Both the position numbers and the translations under genes were made by a program. From the NCBI RefSeq assembly GCF_003014755.1, contig NZ_PYAW01000001.1, positions 248,001 through 312,000 of the forward strand: a stretch of 64,000 bases of DNA, read 5' to 3'. The DNA is from Chitinophaga niastensis. GTDB lineage: Bacteria > Bacteroidota > Bacteroidia > Chitinophagales > Chitinophagaceae. The notes below the pieces were generated by a model that was not told the origin of the DNA, did not search any database, and worked only from the letters and a program-made list of their open reading frames with translations. Positions 34,824-41,913 of the stretch are shown here, in pieces (within the stretch, counting starts at the first letter, position 1; every line of letters begins with the position of its first letter).

Positions 34824-35396
34824 ATGTCTTTAAAGAATCTTAATCCGCGATTTGGTGTATTGCTGCTCTTTATTCTGGCGGCAGGTGTAATACGTGTCGT
34901 GTTGGGTGCTGATGCGAATATGTCTCCGATAGCCATGTTCACGCCTGTAGGAGCCATGGCCTTATTTGGCGGTGCCTCTTTTTCCCAGAAGTGGAAATCA
35001 TATGCTTTCCCTTTATTAACCATGTTTGCCAGTGATATTATCCTGATGCAGTTTTTTCATAAAGAATTTGCAGAAGGCCTGCTTTACAAAGGTTGGATAT
35101 GGAATTACCTCAGCTTCGTATTTATTGTGCTGATAGGACAGTTGTTGATTAAGAAAGCGAGTGTTGGTAATATCGTTTTAGCATCTGTAGCTGCTGCAGT
35201 TACACACTGGATCGTATCTGATTTTGGTGTATGGATGTCCGGAACACTTTATACCAAAGACATGTCCGGGCTTATCAGCTGCTACGTAGCGGCAATTCCT
35301 TACATGAAGTTTAGCCTGGCAGGAAACCTGATCTATTGTGCCATCTTCTTCGGTAGCTTTGAACTGGTAAAACGCAGATTGCATTTTGCCCAATAA
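34824..35396 (+). CDS. DUF6580 family membrane protein (possible B12 transport component)
   Basis: 190 residues with five or six hydrophobic helices, including FGVLLLFILAAGVIRVVLGA (residues 10-29) and LSFVFIVLIGQLLIKKASVG. It matches the DUF6580/ECF-S-like family of small integral membrane proteins. It begins 17 nt after the btuB-like stop and lies in the same operon, so a role in moving B12 or a precursor across the inner membrane is a fair guess; S components of ECF transporters have this size and topology. No ECF ATPase genes occur in the window. A 16-bp hairpin follows the stop. Confidence 0.7.
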   Translation: MSLKNLNPRFGVLLLFILAAGVIRVVLGADANMSPIAMFTPVGAMALFGGASFSQKWKSYAFPLLTMFASDIILMQFFHKEFAEGLLYKGWIWNYLSFVFIVLIGQLLIKKASVGNIVLASVAAAVTHWIVSDFGVWMSGTLYTKDMSGLISCYVAAIPYMKFSLAGNLIYCAIFFGSFELVKRRLHFAQ

Positions 35397-35413
35397 TATT
35401 TTTGAAATTTTTT

Positions 35414-35474
35414 ATTTAGAGATTTAGAGCTATAAGCAGATGACCAACATTTGCCTTACTCTAAATCTCTAAAT
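35414..35474. repeat. 16-bp perfect inverted repeat (TTTAGAGA class)
   Basis: Arms ATTTAGAGATTTAGAG (35414-35429) and CTCTAAATCTCTAAAT (35459-35474), loop 29 nt. Each arm is two copies of an 8-mer TTTAGAGA. It starts 17 nt after the DUF6580 stop, between two co-directional genes. Confidence 0.88.
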
Positions 35475-35596
35475 TGTTATAGGAATATCCATTATTACGC
35501 TCTTTTGCAAGTAGTACAGCTGTCTTTAGCACCATTGTTACAGTAACCAACTGTAATATCTTACGAAAACGGACATACGTAAATAAACTACTAGTC

Positions 35597-36913
35597 ATGC
35601 GCAAAGTTCAGATTTCCTTTTTTGCAGCAGCCCTATCTGTACTGGGTTTCACCTCTTGTCAAAAAGATAACGCAGCAACTGTAACAGTACCTTCTATAGT
35701 AAGCCCCGGGTTGAAAAATGGTCAGGACACCATTTATCTCGGTGACAGCAGGGTATTGAGTCCGCAATTAGCCAACACCAAAGATCCCACTTTCCTTTGG
35801 CTGGTAAACGGTGTGCAAGCCAGCACGGACTCCATCTTTACTTTTACCCCTACCAACAGAGGTGATTATACGATTTCTTATAAAATACTTTCGGGTAACA
35901 GTATGGCTTCCTACTACTACCGCATTAAAGTATTAGGTAAATATGATAATGGTTTTTATATCGTAAACGAAGGTTGGCTTGGTCATGGTCCCGGTGATGT
36001 AAACTTTTACCGTAACGGAGAAGACAGCGTTTACCAGAACGTATTCCAGCGGGAGAACCCCGGTAAAACATTAGGTACCACTACACAATATGGTGCTGTA
36101 TTTAACGGACACCTGTACCTGGTTTCCAAACAGGGGCCGCTTGTAGTGGCAGATGCTTTTACCATGAAAGAAACTGGGCGCATACCACAATTACCTGCTG
36201 ATGGCAGATCTTTCTGTGGTATCGACAATAACACCGGTTTAATTGGTACTGCCAATGGCCTTTATCCACTTAACCTGCAAACACTCACAGTAGGTACTCA
36301 AATTGCTGGTGTAAACGGACAGATAGGTGGCATGCTCAAAGCAGGTAATTATGTATTTGTAATTTCCCAGGCTGATGGCGTAGTAGTATTAAACGCAGGT
36401 GATTTCAGCATCGCGCAAAAAGTTGTAAAAGCAGATGTAGGTTTAACCCAAACGCTTGATGGTAAAGTATGGGCAAGCGGAGGCAACTCGCTGTATGCTA
36501 TTAATCCGCAAACACTTACAACAGATACAATAGCTGTACCATTTACTATTTACAGCACGTGGGGTTGGTGGAACGCAGGTTCGCTGACAGCTTCCACTGC
36601 AGAAAATGTTGTTTTCCTGGCTAAGACCCTATCATTTGGTGGTGGCAATGAAATTTACAGATATGTAGCAGGTAATCCTGCTTCTTTACAAACATCTTTT
36701 ATTACATTGCCTGCCGGCAAACAATTGTATAGCGCAGGTATCAGATATAATTCCAATAACAATACCGTGGTAATCACCGGTATTAAATCACCGGGCTACG
36801 GACAGGATGCACAAGTAAATACACTTTATATTTACGACGCATCTACTGCCGCTGCTAAGAAAAGCTTTGATTATACCGGCTTTTTCTTCCCGGCCATGCC
36901 AGTATTTAATTAA
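35597..36913 (+). CDS. DUF5074 surface lipoprotein, BtuG-like beta-propeller candidate
   Basis: 438 residues with a lipoprotein signal (lipobox GFTSC, Cys21). Residues 40-110 look like an Ig-type domain (WLVNGVQASTDSIFTFTPTN), and the rest has propeller-like repeats, for example YDNGFYIVNEGWLGHGPGDV and AVFNGHLYLVSKQGPLVVAD. DUF5074 proteins sit in B12 loci of Bacteroidota, and BtuG, a seven-bladed surface lipoprotein of Bacteroides that binds B12 with very high affinity and feeds BtuB, has the same architecture and genomic position. I infer a BtuG-type role here; sequence identity could not be measured. 83 nt including a hairpin separate it from cobU. Confidence 0.65.
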   Translation: MRKVQISFFAAALSVLGFTSCQKDNAATVTVPSIVSPGLKNGQDTIYLGDSRVLSPQLANTKDPTFLWLVNGVQASTDSIFTFTPTNRGDYTISYKILSGNSMASYYYRIKVLGKYDNGFYIVNEGWLGHGPGDVNFYRNGEDSVYQNVFQRENPGKTLGTTTQYGAVFNGHLYLVSKQGPLVVADAFTMKETGRIPQLPADGRSFCGIDNNTGLIGTANGLYPLNLQTLTVGTQIAGVNGQIGGMLKAGNYVFVISQADGVVVLNAGDFSIAQKVVKADVGLTQTLDGKVWASGGNSLYAINPQTLTTDTIAVPFTIYSTWGWWNAGSLTASTAENVVFLAKTLSFGGGNEIYRYVAGNPASLQTSFITLPAGKQLYSAGIRYNSNNNTVVITGIKSPGYGQDAQVNTLYIYDASTAAAKKSFDYTGFFFPAMPVFN

Positions 36914-36919
36914 CAGTTT

Positions 36920-36976
36920 TTAGCTTTTAGCAATTAGCTTTTAGTAGTTACCTGAAAGCTAATTGCTAAAAGCTAA
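36920..36976. repeat. 25-bp inverted repeat (TTAGC heptamer class)
   Basis: Arms 36920-36944 and 36952-36976 pair over 25 bp with one mismatch and a 7-nt loop. Each arm is a heptamer array TTAGCTT, TTAGCAA, TTAGCTT, TTAG. The flank beyond the right arm adds TAACAGC twice. It starts 6 nt after the stop of the DUF5074 gene and ends 24 nt before the cobU ATG. Confidence 0.95.
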
Positions 36977-37000
36977 TCACTAACAGCTAACAGCTATAAT

Positions 37001-37516
37001 ATGATTCATCTGATCACAGGCGGCGCGAGGTCCGGCAAAAGTAAATACGCACAGGAACTTGCTTTATCACAAAGTGCACATCCCGTGTATGTGGCTACTG
37101 CCAAAGTATGGGATGATGATTTTGCACAGCGCATACAACGGCATAAAGACGAACGTGGCCCGGTGTGGGTTAACTACGAAGAAGAGTTGCATGTAAGCCG
37201 GCTGCCACTGGACGGACACACCGTTGTGATCGACTGTGTAACACTTTGGCTGACCAATTTTTTTGTACATCACGAATATGATATGGACGCTGCACTGCAA
37301 GCCATACAGGAAGAAATACATGCGTTGCAGCAAAAAGCCGGCACCTTTATCATTGTTACCAATGAAATAGGGATGGGTGTACACGCTGAAACGTCTGTAG
37401 GGCGCAAGTTTACAGACCTGCAGGGATGGGTAAACCAATACATTGCACGTATAGCCGGCACCGTAGTATTGATGGTTTCCGGTATACCCGTGGTAATAAA
37501 AAAAGACGCGTTATAA
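37001..37516 (+). CDS. cobU: adenosylcobinamide kinase / guanylyltransferase
   Basis: 171 residues. Phosphorylates adenosylcobinamide and then transfers GMP to give adenosylcobinamide-GDP in the late B12 pathway. The P-loop GGARSGKS is at residues 7-14; His48 in QRIQRHKDERG is in the position of the guanylylated histidine; DCVTLWLTNFF and TNEIGMGVHAETSVGR are further family motifs. It overlaps nothing but lies 10 nt before cobT, so translation is probably coupled. Together with cobT, cobS and cobC it completes cobinamide salvage to cobalamin. Confidence 0.94.
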   Translation: MIHLITGGARSGKSKYAQELALSQSAHPVYVATAKVWDDDFAQRIQRHKDERGPVWVNYEEELHVSRLPLDGHTVVIDCVTLWLTNFFVHHEYDMDAALQAIQEEIHALQQKAGTFIIVTNEIGMGVHAETSVGRKFTDLQGWVNQYIARIAGTVVLMVSGIPVVIKKDAL

Positions 37517-37526
37517 ATCAACAGTC

Positions 37527-38573
37527 ATGATGAATAATATTCAGATAACACCTGTGCCGCAAACGTTGAGAGCAGCATTGCAGGATAAGATAGATCAGAA
37601 AACCAAACCACCCGGATCTCTGGGCAAGCTGGAAGGGCTTGCACTGCAGGCAGGCATGGTACAAAATACGCTGACGCCGGTGCTGAAGCAGCCCGCGATC
37701 ATTGTATTTGCGGGTGATCATGGCATAGCCGCAGATGGACTTGTAAATCCTTTCCCACAGGCTGTTACCGCCCAAATGGTATATAATTTTTTGCAGGGCG
37801 GTGCCGCTATCAATGTATTTTGCAGGCAACATCACCTGCAGCTGACTGTAGTAGATGCTGGGGTGAATCATGCATTTGCGCCTCATCCTTTGTTGAAAGA
37901 CCGTAAGATGGGCATGGGCACGCAGAACTTTCTGCATATGCCGGCCATGTCTTTGGATCAATGCAGACTGGCTATGCAGGCCGGTGCCGAAGAAGTAAAA
38001 TTACTCCACGCCAATGGTAGCAATATTGTAGGCTTTGGAGAGATGGGCATCGGCAATACATCTGCCGCCGCCTTGTTGATGAGTCATTTTACCGGTATCC
38101 CGCTGGCGGATTGTGTAGGTGCCGGCACCGGCAGCAATGCACAGCAGCTGGCACAAAAGCGCGCTGTGCTGCAACAGGTGATAGCAAAACACGCCTTCCC
38201 CCAGTCGCCGGAACAGGCGCTGGCTACTTTTGGCGGCTTTGAAATAGCCATGATCTGCGGAGCAATATTACAGGCAGCAGCACTGCAAATGCTGGTGGTA
38301 ATAGATGGTTTCATTGTTACTTCTGCCTTGCTGGTAGCCGCTAATATGCAACCTGCAGTAAAAGACTATTGCATTTTTGCACATTGCTCCGAAGAAAAAG
38401 GCCATAAGGCTATGTTGCAACACCTGGGCGTACAACCCCTGTTACAACTGGATATGCGCCTGGGCGAAGGTACCGGCGCAGCCATGGCAATTCCACTCAT
38501 ACAGAGCGCAGTGGCCTTCCTGGAAGAAATGGCCAGTTTCAACAGTGCACAGGTATCAAATCGTACGATATGA
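37527..38573 (+). CDS. cobT: nicotinate-nucleotide--dimethylbenzimidazole phosphoribosyltransferase
   Basis: 348 residues. Makes alpha-ribazole phosphate from a lower-ligand base such as dimethylbenzimidazole and nicotinate mononucleotide. Family motifs seen are KTKPPGSLGKLE (about 22-33), FAGDHGIAADGLVNPFPQAV, GFGEMGIGNTSAAALL (around 172), and the C-terminal active-site loop LGEGTGAAMAIPL that carries the catalytic Glu. Its stop overlaps cobS by 4 bp (ATGA). It lies second among the four cob genes. Confidence 0.94.
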   Translation: MMNNIQITPVPQTLRAALQDKIDQKTKPPGSLGKLEGLALQAGMVQNTLTPVLKQPAIIVFAGDHGIAADGLVNPFPQAVTAQMVYNFLQGGAAINVFCRQHHLQLTVVDAGVNHAFAPHPLLKDRKMGMGTQNFLHMPAMSLDQCRLAMQAGAEEVKLLHANGSNIVGFGEMGIGNTSAAALLMSHFTGIPLADCVGAGTGSNAQQLAQKRAVLQQVIAKHAFPQSPEQALATFGGFEIAMICGAILQAAALQMLVVIDGFIVTSALLVAANMQPAVKDYCIFAHCSEEKGHKAMLQHLGVQPLLQLDMRLGEGTGAAMAIPLIQSAVAFLEEMASFNSAQVSNRTI

Positions 38574-39346
38574 AAAAACAGTGGCAGCTCTTGCTAACCG
38601 CTATTATGTTTTATACTCGTTTGCCCGTTCCCGTTAGTACACCATTTAACACGGATATGCTCAGTAAAGCTACCCGTTATCTGCCGCTGATAGGCTGGAT
38701 AACAAGTGCTGTTATGATAGCTGTACTATATGTACTCTGGCACATTGCACCGCCTATGATCAGTATTTTTTTGTCTATCATCATTGGTGTATGGGTAACA
38801 GGCGCTTTTCATGAAGATGGTTTTGCCGATATGTGCGATGGTTTTGGTGGTGGCTGGACCAAAGAAAAGATTCTGGACATCATGAAAGACAGCCGCATAG
38901 GTACTTATGGTATGCTGGGGCTGTTACTGCTGATGACACTGAAATTTTTGTGCCTGCGGGAACTTTCATTTTACAAAGTAATGCTGGCTATTATAGCCGC
39001 ACAACCATTGAGCCGGTTTATAGCAGTAACGATTATTTATACTCACTCCTATGTGCGTGAAAATGAAGACAGTAAAGCAAAGCCTATTGCCAATGGCATC
39101 ACTTTACCTGATTTATCTATTGCAGCTGCCTTTGGCCTGTTACCCTTCCTGGCAGCAATGATTTACCTGCAGAACTATACCCTGCTGCTCACCATTCCCG
39201 CCCTGTGGCTGGCCCGCTGGTACCTGGCGCGACTGATGCGCAAATGGATAGGCGGCTATACCGGCGATTGCCTGGGGGCTGTACAGCAGGTATCAGAGAC
39301 TGTTATTTATTTATGTTTTTGTATTCTCACATGGAAATATACCTGA
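38570..39346 (+). CDS. cobS: adenosylcobinamide-GDP ribazoletransferase (cobalamin synthase)
   Basis: 258 residues with six or seven hydrophobic segments. Joins adenosylcobinamide-GDP to alpha-ribazole (phosphate) at the inner membrane. The catalytic metal motif FHEDGFADMCDGFGGG is at about residues 82-97, and MFYTRLPVPVSTPF marks the N-terminus, as in the family. The gene starts inside cobT (ATGA) and its 3' end overlaps cobC by 16 bp, so cobT, cobS and cobC are tightly coupled. Confidence 0.94.
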   Translation: MKKQWQLLLTAIMFYTRLPVPVSTPFNTDMLSKATRYLPLIGWITSAVMIAVLYVLWHIAPPMISIFLSIIIGVWVTGAFHEDGFADMCDGFGGGWTKEKILDIMKDSRIGTYGMLGLLLLMTLKFLCLRELSFYKVMLAIIAAQPLSRFIAVTIIYTHSYVRENEDSKAKPIANGITLPDLSIAAAFGLLPFLAAMIYLQNYTLLLTIPALWLARWYLARLMRKWIGGYTGDCLGAVQQVSETVIYLCFCILTWKYT

Positions 39347-39888
39347 TCAGACATACCACACCGGCTATCGAAAGTGGTATTTGTTACGGCGCATCTGACA
39401 TAGATGTAGCCAATACTTTTGAAGAAGAAGCCGCCCGTATTAAGCCACTGCTGCCTGCCCGGCCGTATGACGTATATACCAGCCCGCTGCAACGCTGCGA
39501 GAAGCTGGCCAATGCGCTGTTTGGCAGCAACTATACAACAGATGCACGCTTAAAGGAAATGAATTTTGGGAGCTGGGAGATGCTCCCATGGGATGATATC
39601 AGCCGTACTGCCCTCAGAAAGTGGGCTGATAATGTGGTATTTGAACACATACCCGGTGGCGAAAGCTATGAAGAACTCTATACCCGTAGCATACAATTAC
39701 TGGACGAAGTGATCGCAAAGGAGCAGGATGCCGTGATCGTTACCCATGGCGGAGTGATCCGGTGTATATTGGCGCATGTGACCGATACAGCATTGGTAGA
39801 TGCCTTTGATATTAAGGCTGATTATGGCCGGATATCACATTTAAAGGTAGAAAACGGAGAGGTAAAAGTGATATTTTCTAATTTATAA
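39331..39888 (+). CDS. cobC: alpha-ribazole phosphatase-like histidine phosphatase
   Basis: 185 residues from ATG 39331, chosen because MEIYLIRHTTP is the family start; the longer in-frame extension lies inside cobS. The histidine phosphatase triad is visible: LIRH at the N-terminus, the LQRC segment (phosphate-binding Arg), Glu in HIPGGESYEEL and the second catalytic His in VTHGGVIRCI. It dephosphorylates alpha-ribazole phosphate or the cobalamin phosphate product. Last gene of the cob set; AT-rich spacer of about 125 nt to tatA. Confidence 0.9.
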   Translation: MEIYLIRHTTPAIESGICYGASDIDVANTFEEEAARIKPLLPARPYDVYTSPLQRCEKLANALFGSNYTTDARLKEMNFGSWEMLPWDDISRTALRKWADNVVFEHIPGGESYEELYTRSIQLLDEVIAKEQDAVIVTHGGVIRCILAHVTDTALVDAFDIKADYGRISHLKVENGEVKVIFSNL

Positions 39889-40017
39889 CTTATTGCCGGC
39901 AAGCGAATTATGTTAAAATTTTTAAATATCTCTTTAAAAAACAAAAAAACTCGTATTTCGTGCTAACTTTATGTTTCCAAATACAGTATATAAAAGAACA
40001 CAATAAAATCTGATATA

Positions 40018-40236
40018 ATGACAACATCTTTTTTGAATATCCCGCTTTTGTTTTTGCAGGAAATAGGTATCAAAGAATTACTGCTGATAGCACTGGTAGT
40101 ATTGTTATTGTTTGGTGGTAAAAAGATACCTGAATTAATGCGCGGTTTGGGTAGCGGCATACGTGAGTTTAAAGATGCCAAAGATGAGCCATCAAAGAAA
40201 GATACTAAAGCTGATGCGTCTGACGCAAAAAGCTAA
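40018..40236 (+). CDS. tatA: TatA/TatE family twin-arginine translocase subunit
   Basis: 72 residues: one hydrophobic helix (about 18-36, [20 protein letters not shown]), followed by the [14 protein letters not shown] amphipathic helix (residues 42-55) and a Lys/Asp/Ala-rich tail. That is the TatA pattern of the twin-arginine system, which exports folded proteins. TatC and TatB are not in the window, so it is encoded apart from the rest of the machinery. A 20-bp terminator stem follows. Confidence 0.9.
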   Translation: MTTSFLNIPLLFLQEIGIKELLLIALVVLLLFGGKKIPELMRGLGSGIREFKDAKDEPSKKDTKADASDAKS

Positions 40237-40251
40237 TTAAGTTTTAGCTAT

Positions 40252-40304
40252 AAAAAGAAATGGTAAACCGGGAATATTACATTCCGGTTTACCATTTCTT
40301 TTTT
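40252..40304. terminator. bidirectional terminator, 20-bp stem
   Basis: AAAAAGAAATGGTAAACCGG (40252-40271) pairs perfectly with the complementary arm starting CCGGTTTACC at 40284, ending in T6. It serves tatA (+) and the converging DUF5690 gene (-), whose stop is at 40312. Confidence 0.93.
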
Positions 40305-40311
40305 GCAGTAG

Positions 40312-41637
40312 CTATGCCGCCATCTGCACTTCCCCACTTACTGTTACGTCATTTTTATTGTTCACTGCTTCATATTTCTTTTTAAAATACCAGGAAGACG
40401 CGATCATCATCACTATACCGGTAACGGATACACTGAGTACAGCATCCATAAAAAACTGGCTCCAGGAGAGCGATACACCGCTAAAATTTTTGAACAACAT
40501 CACCCCTACACTTCCCAGATAACCGAAAGAATCGGCTACATAAATAATAAAGCCCACATTACTCACGTACTTAAATACTGCAATCAATCTCTCGAAAAAA
40601 ATACAGTTAAACGGAATGTAACCCATATATAAACCAAGGCCCGTTAACGTCATCCACCACACCGGATCTATGCGGTGCTGTTTAAATAATAAAGTGCTCA
40701 CCAATGCTATCATAAAGCCCGCAATCACAATTAAATGATTGAGCATGAATGCATGAAAATTATTTTTCACAAACACCAGCAAACTCATGATGGCAATAAT
40801 CGCAATAGAAACGGGTACTTCTGTTTGCATGAAAATACCTGCCTGGGCGCCATAACCAAGGTCTTTCCAGATATCTGCCGCAAAATTATCGCGCATATCC
40901 CGCAGCATAGTAAGTAATATATAGCTGGCAATCAGGAGTATTAAACCGGGCAAAAACATTTGCAGAAAGCTTTTGCGGTCCTGCTTATTCATAGGTGCGC
41001 GTTTGGTCCTTAACTGCTCATCAGCCACCGAAGGCGGTGGTATTTGCTCCAGCAACAGAATAAAAATAAGTATAGGGACAATAAACACCAACCCGGTTAT
41101 AAAAGGCATCCAGAACTCGGTTACATGCCAATTCACTACGGCCATCTTACCTACCGATTTTACAAAACCAGAAGAAAAAATAAAGCTGATAGATAACACA
41201 GCACCCATGAACTCCGTGCTGCGCCTGCCTTCCAGGTAACTGAATACCAGTCCCCAAATCATGCCCAACGGGAAACCATTAAAGAAAAGAAAAATAATAT
41301 TATAAGGAGAAGGCACTATAGCGAAGCATAACAAAGAGATCCAGGAAATCAGAATCAATATCATGATGTTCCGCGCACGGCTGTGGCCTTTCATTTCCGC
41401 AATAAAACGGATACCGTAAAATTTACTGCAGGCATAACCAATTGTTTGTGTAATGACCAGCCATATTTTATAATCTATTCCCAGAAAGGTAATCCCTTCA
41501 AATATGCCGGATGTAAAGGGTTTACGGAAGGCATACATGCAGGAATAAGTACCGAAAGCTACCAGTGCAGCATATAAAGAGAATGTAAGGTGATGCGCCT
41601 TTTGCAGTCGTTTCTGTATCCACGGAATATTCAACAT
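40312..41637 (-). CDS. DUF5690 family MFS-like inner-membrane transporter
   Basis: 441 residues from ATG 41637; a TTG at 41673 would add 12. About eleven to twelve membrane helices, with FSLYAALVAFGTYSCMYAFR and KPFTSG near the N-terminus. It matches DUF5690, a Bacteroidota family with an MFS-like topology and unknown substrate. The promoter region (41657-41717) shares a 15-bp motif and spacing with the SusC promoter, so I infer that it imports across the inner membrane what SusCD brings through the outer membrane. Confidence 0.85.
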   Translation of the reverse strand: MLNIPWIQKRLQKAHHLTFSLYAALVAFGTYSCMYAFRKPFTSGIFEGITFLGIDYKIWLVITQTIGYACSKFYGIRFIAEMKGHSRARNIMILILISWISLLCFAIVPSPYNIIFLFFNGFPLGMIWGLVFSYLEGRRSTEFMGAVLSISFIFSSGFVKSVGKMAVVNWHVTEFWMPFITGLVFIVPILIFILLLEQIPPPSVADEQLRTKRAPMNKQDRKSFLQMFLPGLILLIASYILLTMLRDMRDNFAADIWKDLGYGAQAGIFMQTEVPVSIAIIAIMSLLVFVKNNFHAFMLNHLIVIAGFMIALVSTLLFKQHRIDPVWWMTLTGLGLYMGYIPFNCIFFERLIAVFKYVSNVGFIIYVADSFGYLGSVGVMLFKNFSGVSLSWSQFFMDAVLSVSVTGIVMMIASSWYFKKKYEAVNNKNDVTVSGEVQMAA

Positions 41638-41702
41638 CGTAACAAATGATTTGGGCCAAAGGTGAGGTTCCAATGTAAACCCATTGTTAACAAATACTGA
41701 AC

Positions 41703-41717
41703 TTAATGTTAAGTATT
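41703..41717. promoter_or_regulatory. 15-bp operator motif TTAATGTTAAGTATT upstream of the DUF5690 gene
   Basis: Identical to 46818-46832 upstream of susC. In each case the motif starts 41 nt beyond the end of a CAAAGG box (CCTTTG on the minus strand: 41657-41662 here). A second half-site (TTGTTAAC, about 41684-41691) lies between. The motif is 65 nt upstream of ATG 41637. Confidence 0.65.
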
Positions 41718-41731
41718 ATTGAACATTAAGA

Positions 41732-41913
41732 TAATCTGAACTGTGATTTTTATGATTTTTATGATTCTCCTGATGAGCAAAGATTTCTCTGACTGCGTTA
41801 ACAAAATAAAGGGATGGCCGAGGCAGGCCATCCCTTTATTTTGTTTTAATCTTTGCTATGATCTTCGCTCATCAGGAGAATCATAAAAATCACAAAAATC
41901 ACAGTTCAGATTA
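41732..41913. repeat. 47-bp inverted repeat (TGATT class) with a nested 20-bp hairpin
   Basis: Outer arms 41732-41778 and 41867-41913 pair over 47 bp with one mismatch and are degenerate 9-mer arrays around TGATT. Inside, AACAAAATAAAGGGATGGCC (41800-41819) pairs perfectly with 41826-41845 around a 6-nt loop. The right outer arm contains the SusD stop codon. The outer part is homologous to the hairpins at 25.6 and 31.0 kb; the inner one is unique. Confidence 0.95.
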
